Assembly: GCA_030066195.1 (NCBI GenBank)
Contig: JASJCB010000077.1
Span: forward strand, 1 to 51,352
Length of the DNA: 51,352 nt
Reading direction: 5' to 3'
Source of the DNA: Acidobacteriota bacterium
Lineage (GTDB): Bacteria; Acidobacteriota; Holophagae; Acanthopleuribacterales; Acanthopleuribacteraceae
The translations under genes and the position numbers were made by a program. The notes beneath the pieces are model-generated. The model did no database searches. It saw nothing but the letters and a program-made list of their open reading frames with translations, and was not told where the DNA came from. Shown here piece by piece: positions 17,355 to 25,668 of this stretch. Position 1 is the first letter of the stretch, and each line of letters opens with the position of its first letter.

Positions 17355-18161
17355 TCAGCTTTTGCCGAAGCGCGTGCGGAACATCTTCAGGGAAAAAGCC
17401 AGGGCTTCTGCCAAACCTGATTCCATGTCGATCGGTTTTTCAGTTAAGTGATCATAATGACCGAAGCGGTCATGACCTCGGGCCAGGACGACCGGTTGAT
17501 GCGGCTTCTTCTGCCGTAGCGAGGTGGGGACGTAACGGACCACAAAACCTGTTCTGACCCGGTTGGAACGATTGGGACCCGAACCATGCACCATGTTCAA
17601 ATGATGGACTGACGCTTGCCCTGCTTCAAGTTCCAGACTTTGTACCGCGCTTTCATCCACCGGTAACTTCACCGTCAAACCGGTGTTCAAAAGGTTGTTT
17701 TCCGAGGTGTACTCGCCGTGCGGTAATTCCCCGGCATGGCTACCGGGCAATACCTGCAAGCAACCCATCTCATGCGTACTGGGCGTGAACGCCAACCACA
17801 CGGTAACCATTTTGGGCTCCGCAAAACCGTAGTAATAACTGTCCTGATGCCAACTCACGAAACGGCCGGCGTCCGGTTCCTTTCGAAACACCGAGGTGGT
17901 ATGCACCAACAAATCCGGTCCCAGCAGGGCCTCTATCGTATTCAGCAATAGCGGATGCGTGACCAGTTCATAGGCCCAGGGGAAAAACAAATGGGGCTGC
18001 ACCAGGCGAGGCGCACCCATGGCGGTCAAACGCTTCTCGGTTTCGGTCAATTGAGTACGGTAGTGAACAACCTCAGCGGCGGACAGAACGGGTAAACCCG
18101 ATAGGTATCCGCACTCATGAAAGGCTTCAACCTGAGCATCGGCAAGGCACAGCGTACTCAT
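17355..18161 (-). CDS. phytanoyl-CoA dioxygenase (PhyH)-family oxygenase
   Basis: A 268-residue Fe(II)/2-oxoglutarate-dependent dioxygenase-like protein. SWHQDSYYYG supplies the HxD iron ligands, and VHGSGPNRSNRVRTGF supplies the distal His and the Arg for 2-oxoglutarate; GCLQVLPGSHAGELPH is also typical of PhyH relatives that hydroxylate small molecules. The ATG at 18161 overlaps the stop of the upstream gene (ATGA), so the two are translationally coupled. The long upstream extension in the same frame is out of keeping with the family and was dropped. It is the last gene of the minus-strand operon. Confidence 0.88.
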   Translation of the reverse strand: MSTLCLADAQVEAFHECGYLSGLPVLSAAEVVHYRTQLTETEKRLTAMGAPRLVQPHLFFPWAYELVTHPLLLNTIEALLGPDLLVHTTSVFRKEPDAGRFVSWHQDSYYYGFAEPKMVTVWLAFTPSTHEMGCLQVLPGSHAGELPHGEYTSENNLLNTGLTVKLPVDESAVQSLELEAGQASVHHLNMVHGSGPNRSNRVRTGFVVRYVPTSLRQKKPHQPVVLARGHDRFGHYDHLTEKPIDMESGLAEALAFSLKMFRTRFGKS

Positions 18162-18961
18162 GCGGTCACCCGGGTAACGACGGAGTGTCGACGGCATTGA
18201 ACCGTAACGGGCCCCTCTCCTTCCCCGCCAAGATCCAACATGTCGGTTTCGTCGAAGAAGGTAGAGAATATTGCGGCATTGGCAGGTCGATTGAACGTGA
18301 GGTCCGGGTGGACGAAGAGGAAGACATTGGAGCAGAACAACCAGACATCCGGCTCGTCTCGAATGAAGTCGACAAACCCCGTCGAGGTGATGCCTTCCAC
18401 GCGTGTGGCAACGGGTGTCTCGGCCAGCAGCCGTCGTGTCAGTTCGAAATGATCCAGGGCATAGCGCCAACTACTGCGAAGGCTTCGCTTGGATCGACCC
18501 CGGTCTTTCGCCAGGAATTCGCCGGCCTTGGCGGCAAGATTGTTGCGCAACATGGCGTCCCGCTCGTCCTTGACGGGGTAGGCGCCGGCGGCCAGGCGGC
18601 TGAGAAAGTCCTCGGCATTGTCGGACATCATCCATACGCCGCGTACCAGTTCAAAAAAGGCGACGGCATGGGGATTGATATCGAAAAACGTCATGGCTCG
18701 CGGCTTGAACAGGGGAATCAGGTTCAGTCCATAGAGTCCGCCGACCACACTGACCAGGTGAATTCGCTCCCGACGCCTTGGGCCTACGCCGTTCCGAAAC
18801 TCCTCGAAACGACAGAAGACACGATAAAGACCGTTGACATGGTCCTGATTGTGGTCCTTCTCGCAAGGCGGGGTCAATTCGGCAAATCCGTCATCGGTGC
18901 CGTAATAAATAGCGGAAATCTGGTCGAATTCCTGGAAATGTCCGTGGGGTGCAGTGCTCAT
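18158..18961 (-). CDS. unknown protein, possible Rossmann-fold methyltransferase-like
   Basis: 267 residues from the ATG at 18961; GTG 18973 is an alternative that would overlap the upstream stop as GTGA. The stretch RIHLVSVVGGLYGLNLIPLF followed by MTFFDINPHAVAFFELV looks like a nucleotide- or SAM-binding Gly-rich loop and acidic second strand. The C-terminal half (SNVFLFVHPDLTFNRP) is not recognised. I would not assign a reaction. It lies between the sulfotransferase and the PhyH gene with overlapping codons on both sides, so it most likely acts in the same pathway. Confidence 0.6.
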   Translation of the reverse strand: MSTAPHGHFQEFDQISAIYYGTDDGFAELTPPCEKDHNQDHVNGLYRVFCRFEEFRNGVGPRRRERIHLVSVVGGLYGLNLIPLFKPRAMTFFDINPHAVAFFELVRGVWMMSDNAEDFLSRLAAGAYPVKDERDAMLRNNLAAKAGEFLAKDRGRSKRSLRSSWRYALDHFELTRRLLAETPVATRVEGITSTGFVDFIRDEPDVWLFCSNVFLFVHPDLTFNRPANAAIFSTFFDETDMLDLGGEGEGPVTVQCRRHSVVTRVTA

Positions 18962-18969
18962 GATATTCC

Positions 18970-19821
18970 TCACTGTACCGGGAAGGAAGGCGGATAGGAA
19001 AAGAGTCGCAATGCATTACCCGCAACGGCCTCGAAATGAACCAGGCTCTCGCGGGAACTTTCTTTTTGCCAACGGCCGATATCATCGGGTTTGGGCGGTC
19101 GGGTAAGCTTGTCGTGCACGGGGCCGTCAAAATCATTGAGATAGTTGGGCGCGTCCTCATAGAAACCGAGCATGTCGGGCTCATAAGTTTCGCCCAGGAA
19201 GGCGCACACCTTCTTGAGAATAGCTCTGGAGTCCATCACAAGATCTTCGTAGCGAATGATCAGATTCCTGCGAGGGCCCAGTTGAACCTGAGCCCGGCGC
19301 GCCATCTCCACCCGCGTACGCCAGTAATCGGCGCGTTCCTCCTCGCTTCGGCCGTGCCAGCCCACCTGCTTGAGTGAGTTGCTGACATCGCGACCGTCGC
19401 GAATGATATGCACGAAGCAGGACTTGGGAAACAGGTGGGCGAGTTGCTCCCAACAACCGTAATAACGAGGTGTTTTATCTCCCCAGCGCATCCCGGCGCC
19501 AACTTCCATTCGAAACACCAGATCGATCAGTTCGGACAAGGGCGCGGGCGTTGCGGCCATCAGGCTGCCGGCCAGTGCGGCGGCATCCACATGCCAGTGC
19601 CGGAAACGCGGGTGGCCGATGATGATAGATGCCATGCGCGCGGCCTGCTTTTGGTCCAGCAGTCCGCGAACCGGCATTTCCTCCAACACGTCCAATAGGA
19701 AGTGCGATTCGGCCGGTATGGCCAGGCGGCTGTGACGGTTCAACATGAGGCGTAAAAGGGTTGTGCCGGAGCGCGCCGCGCCCAACACGAAAAATGGTGG
19801 TAAGTTTGGCGATCGGTTCAT
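18970..19821 (-). CDS. PAPS-dependent sulfotransferase
   Basis: A 283-residue protein with the 5'-phosphosulfate loop FVLGAARSGTTLLRLML (residues 11-27) and the 3'-phosphate motif HIIRDGRDVSNSL. These match the bacterial Sulfotransfer_1/3 families that move sulfate from PAPS to small molecules, sugars or proteins. The start at 19821 follows a perfect GGGAGGT. It ends overlapping the next gene. With a glycosyltransferase and a PhyH oxygenase in the operon, a sulfated glycoside or glycan is a reasonable guess at product type. Confidence 0.88.
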   Translation of the reverse strand: MNRSPNLPPFFVLGAARSGTTLLRLMLNRHSRLAIPAESHFLLDVLEEMPVRGLLDQKQAARMASIIIGHPRFRHWHVDAAALAGSLMAATPAPLSELIDLVFRMEVGAGMRWGDKTPRYYGCWEQLAHLFPKSCFVHIIRDGRDVSNSLKQVGWHGRSEEERADYWRTRVEMARRAQVQLGPRRNLIIRYEDLVMDSRAILKKVCAFLGETYEPDMLGFYEDAPNYLNDFDGPVHDKLTRPPKPDDIGRWQKESSRESLVHFEAVAGNALRLFSYPPSFPVQ

Positions 19822-19823
19822 GG

Positions 19824-20708
19824 TCAACCTCCCTTGCGATAGAAATACTCCGGCAAATCGATAAGACCTAAAGGGCAACGGAAGCCGCCGAAAGCCAGGT
19901 GTTTCTGGTCCGGCGAAAAGGCCACATGAGCAATGTTCAATGCATGATCGGTAATCTGATGAGACTCTTTGCCGTCGGCGCTGATCAGCCAAACGGCCTT
20001 GGGAGTGTTTTTCTCGGGTCGGGGATCGGGCCGGGTCGACACACAGGCAATCCAGCGGCCGTCGGGCGAGTACCTGGGCGCCCGTCCCTGTGCGGTATGC
20101 GCGGGTCCCCCCTGAAGTCGTCGGGCGGGCTCTCCCGGTCTGACCAGCCAGAGCTGATTGGCAGCCTGACGGAAACCGCCGGCGTTTCCGGCAAAAACCA
20201 CGGTGCGGTTGTCGGGGGAAACTCCGGGCCGCCCGGCGCAGACATCGGGATATCGAGTCAGGGCGGTAATGCTTGGGTCTTCATCCGGCGCCAAACGGTA
20301 GAGCACCCCTTCCCTACCCCGCGGTCCCTCGCGGAAGCCCACGACAACCACGGCCTTGCCGTCAGGATAGGCGCACGGGTGGAAGAATGCGGGAAGACCG
20401 GCGGGCACATGTTCCAAAAAGGGTGTGATTTTGCCGTCAGCCAGATCGACCACACGGATCTCGCGTTGATTGACATTGAACGCGATTCGTTTTCCTTCAA
20501 GCCAGGTGGGTCGGTTACCGTATAAACTTCGCGGGATGACCGCTTCTGCCTTACCGCCGCCGGTCGGAATCACCGACAAATAGGGCGTACCGCTTAATCC
20601 CCCGGTAAATACGATCATTCGCCCGTCAGGGGAGAAGCAGGGCCAGGCCCCTTCCTCCCATAAGCGGATTATGTTTCGGGGGATCTCGCGAGTGGGTGTT
20701 GCGGTCAT
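19824..20708 (-). CDS. TolB/PD40-type beta-propeller protein
   Basis: 294 residues with repeated blades of the form CFSPDGRMIVFTGG, GVSPDNRTVVFAGN, RYSPDGRWIACVS and AFSPDQKHLAFGG, diagnostic of PD40/TolB-like propellers. No signal peptide is seen, so it would be cytoplasmic, unlike TolB. The start at 20708 overlaps the glycosyltransferase stop (ATGA) and has GGAGG upstream. The gene is followed two bases later by the sulfotransferase start. Function in the operon is unknown; a scaffold or ligand-binding role is possible. Confidence 0.8.
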   Translation of the reverse strand: MTATPTREIPRNIIRLWEEGAWPCFSPDGRMIVFTGGLSGTPYLSVIPTGGGKAEAVIPRSLYGNRPTWLEGKRIAFNVNQREIRVVDLADGKITPFLEHVPAGLPAFFHPCAYPDGKAVVVVGFREGPRGREGVLYRLAPDEDPSITALTRYPDVCAGRPGVSPDNRTVVFAGNAGGFRQAANQLWLVRPGEPARRLQGGPAHTAQGRAPRYSPDGRWIACVSTRPDPRPEKNTPKAVWLISADGKESHQITDHALNIAHVAFSPDQKHLAFGGFRCPLGLIDLPEYFYRKGG

Positions 20709-21667
20709 ACAGCCTCCACGGCGTCCCTGTGTTGTGAGATCGATCGGGCGTATTGTTCCAGGTAACCGGCAGCCATAGTTCGGTAGTGATAATGGGTCTC
20801 CGCCCGTTCCCGGCAGGCTTTTGGTTGAATTCGGTCCAGTTGAGAAAGGGCGGCGATATAGTCCTCGGACTCTTTGCAGAGGAACCCGACCTCCGGAGTC
20901 ACCATCTCTCGGCAGACACCTATGTCCGCGGCCAGGACCGGTGTCCCCGAGAACATGGCCTCGATCAAGACCAGGGGGCAACCTTCGCGTAAACGGGTGG
21001 GGAAGATCAGGGCGCGCGCGCCCGCCAGCAATTCCTGTTTTCTTTGACCGCGTACATCGCCCAAGTAGGTAGCGCCGTGCCGCGTGCACATGTCCGTAAC
21101 CAGGTTCAAGGTAGCCTCATCCTGAGCGGTACCGGCGACAACCAACTCCGCACCGGCGCGCTCGGCTACATCCAAGGCGATGTCAAGACCCTTGTCGTGG
21201 TACTTGGTCTTGTGCGTGTTGCCTTGCATGCCGGCCAGGAAGAGAAGGTACCGGTCTTTGGTTTCGGAGTAGAGGAAATCCTGCGGGTCCATGCCGTTAC
21301 ATACATAACGGGTGCTGCCGTGATGACCGGCCAGGGTTTCTGAAACAAAGACCCATTGGGGCGGTACAGGCCGCGGTTCGTCGAACAAACGATGCATGGT
21401 GTAAACCCAGGGCAGTGTTTCAGAGATCGCATTATGGTAGATATCCACATCTTGGGGCGGCGAATCGACCAGGGTGATGCCGGGAGGCGGCTCGGCGTCC
21501 GCGCCGTCTACTTGATAGAAGACTCGATGACCCGACTCGGCCAACCCATGAGCAATCAGATCGTGGATCAGTTGCGGCCCGCTGGAAGGCATGGTTCTGG
21601 TGCTTCGACCCGCGCCTCGCCAGTCCCTGGCGGGATAGCGGTGAGCCGAAGCGAGAAAAATACGCAT
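20705..21667 (-). CDS. GT4-like glycosyltransferase
   Basis: A 320-residue GT-B glycosyltransferase starting MRIFLASAHRYPARDW with AAGGA upstream; an ATG 12 codons earlier (21703) has a poor site. The C-terminal nucleotide-sugar domain is clear: FLAGMQGNTHKTKYHDKGLD, LVVAGTAQDEATL and the EREx-like segment FPTRLREGCPLVLIEAMFSG with PVLAADIG. The acceptor and sugar cannot be read. It heads the five-gene run with the propeller, sulfotransferase, unknown and PhyH genes. Confidence 0.85.
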   Translation of the reverse strand: MRIFLASAHRYPARDWRGAGRSTRTMPSSGPQLIHDLIAHGLAESGHRVFYQVDGADAEPPPGITLVDSPPQDVDIYHNAISETLPWVYTMHRLFDEPRPVPPQWVFVSETLAGHHGSTRYVCNGMDPQDFLYSETKDRYLLFLAGMQGNTHKTKYHDKGLDIALDVAERAGAELVVAGTAQDEATLNLVTDMCTRHGATYLGDVRGQRKQELLAGARALIFPTRLREGCPLVLIEAMFSGTPVLAADIGVCREMVTPEVGFLCKESEDYIAALSQLDRIQPKACRERAETHYHYRTMAAGYLEQYARSISQHRDAVEAV

Positions 21668-21780
21668 GTATCGGTCCTTGGCCGGGTTGTCTGTGGTCTT
21701 CATTAAAGCTGGTTAAATGATAACACGCACACGGAACCAAGACCAGACTTTACCGGACGCAAAACTTCTTCCGATTTCTA

Positions 21781-22137
21781 TCAGGAAACGGCTTCCGGCT
21801 CAGCGGCCATTTCATCGGCCAGGATATCCAGCAGATCGAATAACTTCAAGAATCGTTCTCCGAAATCGGTGATCTCGTACTCAACCCTGGGCGGGACCTC
21901 CGGGTAGGACTTCTTTTCTAGAATGGAGAACTCAAGCAGTTTGGACAGGCAGTGGTTCATGACCTTGGGGCTCAGGCCTTCGATACTGCGATGAATGGCG
22001 CCCGGCCGATTGATACCGTCCTGGATGACGCACAGAATGGTCAGAGACCATTTACAGGCGAAAATGGTCTCTACAATACGGCGGACTTTCTCGGGTACCG
22101 ATTTTCTTGAAATTTTTTTTCCCAGGCTTTCCGTCAA
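21781..22137 (-). CDS. HxlR-family transcriptional regulator
   Basis: About 118 residues if started at TTG 22137 (GGGGTG upstream); the frame is open to a TTG at 22167. The winged-helix core reads FACKWSLTILCVIQDGINRP, then IEGLSPKVMNHCLSKLLEFSILEKKSYPEVPPRVEYEITDFG, matching HxlR proteins in order and spacing. The conserved N-terminal Cys of redox-sensing members is only weakly placed here. It lies 113 bases before the glycosyltransferase on the same strand and is divergent from the SDR gene, so it could control either. Confidence 0.75.
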   Translation of the reverse strand: MTESLGKKISRKSVPEKVRRIVETIFACKWSLTILCVIQDGINRPGAIHRSIEGLSPKVMNHCLSKLLEFSILEKKSYPEVPPRVEYEITDFGERFLKLFDLLDILADEMAAEPEAVS

Positions 22138-22148
22138 ATGACACCCCA

Positions 22149-22178
22149 AAGTACCTACCCCACCCAAAAGTGCCTACT
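22149..22178. promoter_or_regulatory. direct repeat AAAGTRCCTAC, candidate HxlR operator
   Basis: AAAGTACCTACC at about 22149 and AAAGTGCCTACT at about 22167 are near-identical and 18 bases apart. They lie in the divergent promoter region just upstream of the HxlR gene. Binding is inferred. Confidence 0.35.
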
Positions 22179-22322
22179 TTTCAACGGTGGTATCGACGCC
22201 TATATTCATCATTGTAACGGCCGGGAACACGGAAAACAACCCGGCGGTGATTAGAAAAATGCGACGTGTTAAGGGCAACGCCGGCAGCCTCCCGCACTCA
22301 AATAAAAAGAAGGAGATAGACA

Positions 22323-23033
22323 ATGAACTTTCAGAACAAAGTAGCGATTATCACGGGCGGCGGCACCGGCATCGGCAAAGAAACAGCGCGTCAACTGTTA
22401 CAACTGGGCGGTCGCGTGGTTTTGAACGGTCGCCGTGAGGAAATTCTGCGCCAAACCGCGGAAGCCTTGGATCCCTCCGGCGAAAACGTCGCCTTCCTGG
22501 CCGGATCGATTGCCTTGCCCGAGACCGGCAAAGGCCTGGTAGAACTGGCCAAAAGCCGATTCGGTCGCGTGGACATCCTGGTGAACAATGCGGGTATTTT
22601 CAAACCCACTCCCTTCCTGGATCACGGTGTAGAAGATTTTCAGAGTTACGTGGACATCATCTTGAAAGGCACCTTCTTCGCTTCCCAAGCGGCCGTGGCA
22701 GCCATGAAAGAAGGCAACGGCGGCGCCATTGTCAACGTGGGAAGTATGTGGGCCGAGCAGGCAATCGGCGCCACGCCGTCTTCGGCCTACTCAGCCGCAA
22801 AAGCCGGTGTTCATGCCCTCACCCGCAACCTGGCCATCGAGCATGCCGCTGACGGTATCCGCGTCAACGCGGTCGCCCCCGCCGTGGTGGAAACACCGGT
22901 CTACAACACCTTCATGAGCGACGATGAAGTAGCCGAAACCCTGCCCGGCTTTAATGCTTTCCACCCCATCGGCCGCAACGGCCAACCCCGCGACGTAGCC
23001 GACGCTGTCCTTTACCTGTCCGGCGCCGAATAG
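22323..23033 (+). CDS. SDR oxidoreductase, cut short by an in-frame amber codon
   Basis: A 236-residue classical short-chain dehydrogenase with TGGGTGIG cofactor loop (residues 11-18), NNAG, catalytic Ser and YSAAK in SSAYSAAKAG, and the PxVxxTPVYN segment. The site is GAAGGAGAT before the ATG. Translation stops at TAG 23031, but the same frame continues with VTGAILNIDGGVLAGKH before TGA at 23087. That is exactly the missing SDR C-terminus, where family members usually have a Trp or similar just before VTG. The TAG most simply derives from a TGG codon, making this a recent pseudogene, a sequencing error or readthrough. Divergent from the HxlR regulator. Confidence 0.85.
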   Translation: MNFQNKVAIITGGGTGIGKETARQLLQLGGRVVLNGRREEILRQTAEALDPSGENVAFLAGSIALPETGKGLVELAKSRFGRVDILVNNAGIFKPTPFLDHGVEDFQSYVDIILKGTFFASQAAVAAMKEGNGGAIVNVGSMWAEQAIGATPSSAYSAAKAGVHALTRNLAIEHAADGIRVNAVAPAVVETPVYNTFMSDDEVAETLPGFNAFHPIGRNGQPRDVADAVLYLSGAE

Positions 23034-23087
23034 GTAACGGGCGCCATCCTGAACATTGACGGCGGCGTATTGGCAGGCAAGCACTGA
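23034..23087 (+). pseudogene. C-terminal tail of the SDR after the amber codon
   Basis: Seventeen codons in the same frame encode VTGAILNIDGGVLAGKH, the canonical SDR end involved in cofactor and substrate binding, followed by TGA. Without it the enzyme would lack its last strand. Confidence 0.75.
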
Positions 23088-23095
23088 TCACCCGG

Positions 23096-23138
23096 CTCCA
23101 TGCCCGGCGTCGGATTCACCGACGCCGAAGGCATGGAG
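23096..23138. terminator. long hairpin after the SDR gene
   Basis: Nested stems CTCCATGCC / GGCATGGAG and GGCGTCGG / CCGACGCC close a five-base loop with a small internal bulge. There is no T-tract, but position and strength suggest a terminator or mRNA-stabilising structure. Confidence 0.5.
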
Positions 23139-23256
23139 GGAATAAGTCAGTCGTACCAGGTCTCAGTGCCCGGTATGGACAACATGACCAAAGCGCGCTA
23201 ATCTTTGGAGACGGGCGGCATGACCGCTCGAACTCCAACGGGCAAGGCGGCACATC

Positions 23257-24279
23257 ATGGCCATCGAAGGCGCGGGCCCTATCGATCTTGATAAATTTAA
23301 AGCATTTGTCAAACGCCAGGCGGAAAAGGCGGAAGAAAAACCGGAAGGAACCTGCCCTCATTGTCACGGCGTGGGTTATTTTCGGGTAAAAAAGGATGGC
23401 TATGAATATGTTAAGCCGTGCGCCTGCCGCCGAGAGAAGATATTGGCGGATGCATTGGCCAAGGCCAAGATCCCGCCGATCTTCCGCAATACGACCCTGG
23501 AAGAAAAGCCCGCGGATGATCGAGAGGGTTTTCGACCGTTCGGCGGCAAAAAACGCGACAAGGTGGCCATTGCCTCTCAGAAAAAGGCGGTGGCCCTGCT
23601 TCAAGACCTGCGCGATACCTATCTGGATGTTTTTCTACACGGCAAACAGGTCGACGATCTTTACGGTTTGATGCTGTACGGCGAATGCGGCCGGGGCAAG
23701 ACGCGTCTTGCCTGTTCTTTATTATGTGACCTTATCTACTCGGGTTTGACCGATGTTGCTTTCGTAGAATATAACGAGTTGTTCAAGATGATCCGGTTCA
23801 GCATCGGCAGCCGCGAGATCGATTATAAAAGTGTTCTCGATCGTCTGGTTCACGCAAAGGTCCTGGTGATCGACGATTTCGGTATGGAAGTCAGCGATAA
23901 CCTGGTGTGGGTTCTGGACAATATCGGCTACGTCATCAACGAGCGCTACGCGGCCAACCTGCCCACCATTATGACGTCGAACTACTGGCGCCCTATTCGC
24001 TCCGATAACGAGGAAGATCGGGATACCAAGGAAACCAATCCTTACGAGTTACACCATTCTTATGAGTTAGCAAAGGTGCATGAAGAAACTGAGCGCGAGG
24101 CCAAACGCATCCAGGAAGACGATGCCTATTGGGACCGGTTGAGTTATCGCCTGCGCAGCCGCATCAGCGAAATGTGCTTCGAAATCAAATTGGAAGGTTA
24201 CGACTACCGTAAAAAGCTGGGCCGTAACCGAGAGCTTCGCCGCGAAATTGAAGTCGAAAAGAATCAGGGAAAGGGTTGA
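23257..24279 (+). CDS. DnaC/IstB-like AAA+ ATPase with N-terminal Cys cluster
   Basis: 340 residues. An N-terminal CPHC...CAC cluster (C33, C36, C55, C57) could bind zinc. The ATPase core has Walker A GECGRGKT (142-149), Walker B LVIDDFG (about 203-209) and a sensor-type TIMTSNY. Such proteins load DnaB helicase or assist transposases. The C-terminal 90 residues are charged and helical, longer than in IstB. No transposase is adjacent; an Rpn-type gene converges on it. A DnaC-like primosome role is the simplest guess. Confidence 0.8.
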   Translation: MAIEGAGPIDLDKFKAFVKRQAEKAEEKPEGTCPHCHGVGYFRVKKDGYEYVKPCACRREKILADALAKAKIPPIFRNTTLEEKPADDREGFRPFGGKKRDKVAIASQKKAVALLQDLRDTYLDVFLHGKQVDDLYGLMLYGECGRGKTRLACSLLCDLIYSGLTDVAFVEYNELFKMIRFSIGSREIDYKSVLDRLVHAKVLVIDDFGMEVSDNLVWVLDNIGYVINERYAANLPTIMTSNYWRPIRSDNEEDRDTKETNPYELHHSYELAKVHEETEREAKRIQEDDAYWDRLSYRLRSRISEMCFEIKLEGYDYRKKLGRNRELRREIEVEKNQGKG

Positions 24280-24309
24280 CTTGTCGGTCCATCTCACGCT
24301 CTTGAATGG

Positions 24310-25314
24310 CTATTGATCCGGCGGCATGATGCCATGCTGTTTCAGCAAGGTCGCCATCTGATCCAGCTTGGAAGACATCTGATTTAGACTGGAAGAAAGG
24401 TGGGATACTGTTTCCTTACTACTTTTCAGCGCCTGCTCTGTTTTCTCCAACTTTCCGGTAAGCTGTTTCACCTCTTGTCGGGCTTGCCTTTTTTCTTGTT
24501 CGGCTTGCCTTCTTTCTTGTTCGGCTTGCCTTCTTTCTTGTCGGGCCTGCTGGATCTTGAGACGCGCCTCCCGTTTTTCCCGTTTATTGACGGCCACCAG
24601 GGTATTGTACCAGCGCTCCCCTTTCAGGCGGGCTTCGTATTGCTCATAGGTTTCTTCGCTTTCCCGGATTTCTTTGATCACGGCCATGGCCCTCCTGATA
24701 AACGGGGTGTCCAACCACCCGGGCAGGTTTTCGTCATCCAACCGATGCCCGAAGCGGAGGAAGTATAACCAACGTACTTCATCATCAACTATTTTAGGCT
24801 CCCCGGCCCGGCTTTGCAACTGCAAGACGTGGATATCCAGATGATCCGTCAGTAATTGCTTAGCCTTTGTGTCCCATAGCCTGAAGCGAAAATGCCGGGT
24901 TATTTTTCGCGCGAATAGACGGCCCTGCAATACCCAAATGGAGATCACCGGTTTCAACTCATCATAGTTCCTTCCGCGACCTAACAGTTTCGAATAAATG
25001 CCCGCCCAGGTGAACAGAATACGCGGAACCAGCCCGGAACTGCCGCCTATTTGGATCTCGATTTGATGGTTGCGCCCACTGTCATCCTCGGCCTTGATAT
25101 CCACCACGGACATCTTCTGAGAACGGAAATCACGCTCATTGTAGGGATTCTTGACAGTGACGTGCTCGATGCTATAGCCGTACGGTCCCAGAACGCTTTC
25201 CAGGAAGTGGCGCAAAAGATCGACGTTGCCTACCGACGCAAATATTTTCTTGAACACCATGTCAACGGTCGGTCGAATGTTATAGATCAAGAATGAACAT
25301 CCGCAGTCCTTCAT
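24310..25314 (-). CDS. Rpn/PD-(D/E)XK nuclease-family transposase-like protein with coiled-coil tail
   Basis: 334 residues from ATG 25314 (a TTG at 25347 is open upstream). The segment PTVDMVFKKIFASVGNVDLL opens the domain, and VVDIKAEDDSGRNHQIEIQIG gives the D...ExQ core typical of the TIGR01784 family. After residue 230 come repeated RQERRQAEQE units forming a strong coiled coil, and the C-terminus has a short Ser/Leu-rich amphipathic run. It is not closely similar to the Rpn-like gene at 2250. The family is often multi-copy and associated with mobile or phase-varying DNA. Confidence 0.85.
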   Translation of the reverse strand: MKDCGCSFLIYNIRPTVDMVFKKIFASVGNVDLLRHFLESVLGPYGYSIEHVTVKNPYNERDFRSQKMSVVDIKAEDDSGRNHQIEIQIGGSSGLVPRILFTWAGIYSKLLGRGRNYDELKPVISIWVLQGRLFARKITRHFRFRLWDTKAKQLLTDHLDIHVLQLQSRAGEPKIVDDEVRWLYFLRFGHRLDDENLPGWLDTPFIRRAMAVIKEIRESEETYEQYEARLKGERWYNTLVAVNKREKREARLKIQQARQERRQAEQERRQAEQEKRQARQEVKQLTGKLEKTEQALKSSKETVSHLSSSLNQMSSKLDQMATLLKQHGIMPPDQ

Positions 25315-25429
25315 GCGGAGACCAAAAATGGTCAATAACCGTGCCAAAACCGGGAGATCGCTTCTTTTCTGCTAACGTCCATGTAAATTTACCCTTAGAC
25401 GCTTTTGAAAAAAATGGAACAAGAACCCT

Positions 25430-25566
25430 GGTGACACGCGGATGTTACACCGCGATTTCTTTTTCAGCACCTGTTCCGATTCAATGATACTTTAAAAAGA
25501 GTGACTTACAATCCGACAGCAGGGTAGCGACCTCAGGTGTAACAGGGGTAACACGAATGTTACACC
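25430..25566. promoter_or_regulatory. GGTGTAAC/GTTACACC inverted repeats upstream of the 25669 operon
   Basis: GGTGACAC-N6-GTTACACC at 25430-25451 and GGTGTAAC-N15-GTTACACC at 25536-25566 share half-sites. Both also carry CACG and ATGTTACACCG. They lie 100-240 bases before the operon and could be operators. No ORF is supported between 25348 and 25668. Confidence 0.4.
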
Positions 25567-25668
25567 GTCTCACCAGGGCTTGAGGAAACGACCGCCGGCA
25601 AATTCTCTCTTTACTTACCCGGTGAAAATGTTTAGCATTAACAAAATCGACCACCACAAGGTAATTAT

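Noticed and set aside
18162..18470. N-terminal extension of the PhyH gene
   Set aside because: The 103 extra residues have no similarity to the family, overlap the upstream gene and lack a start signal; the ATGA overlap gives a better start.
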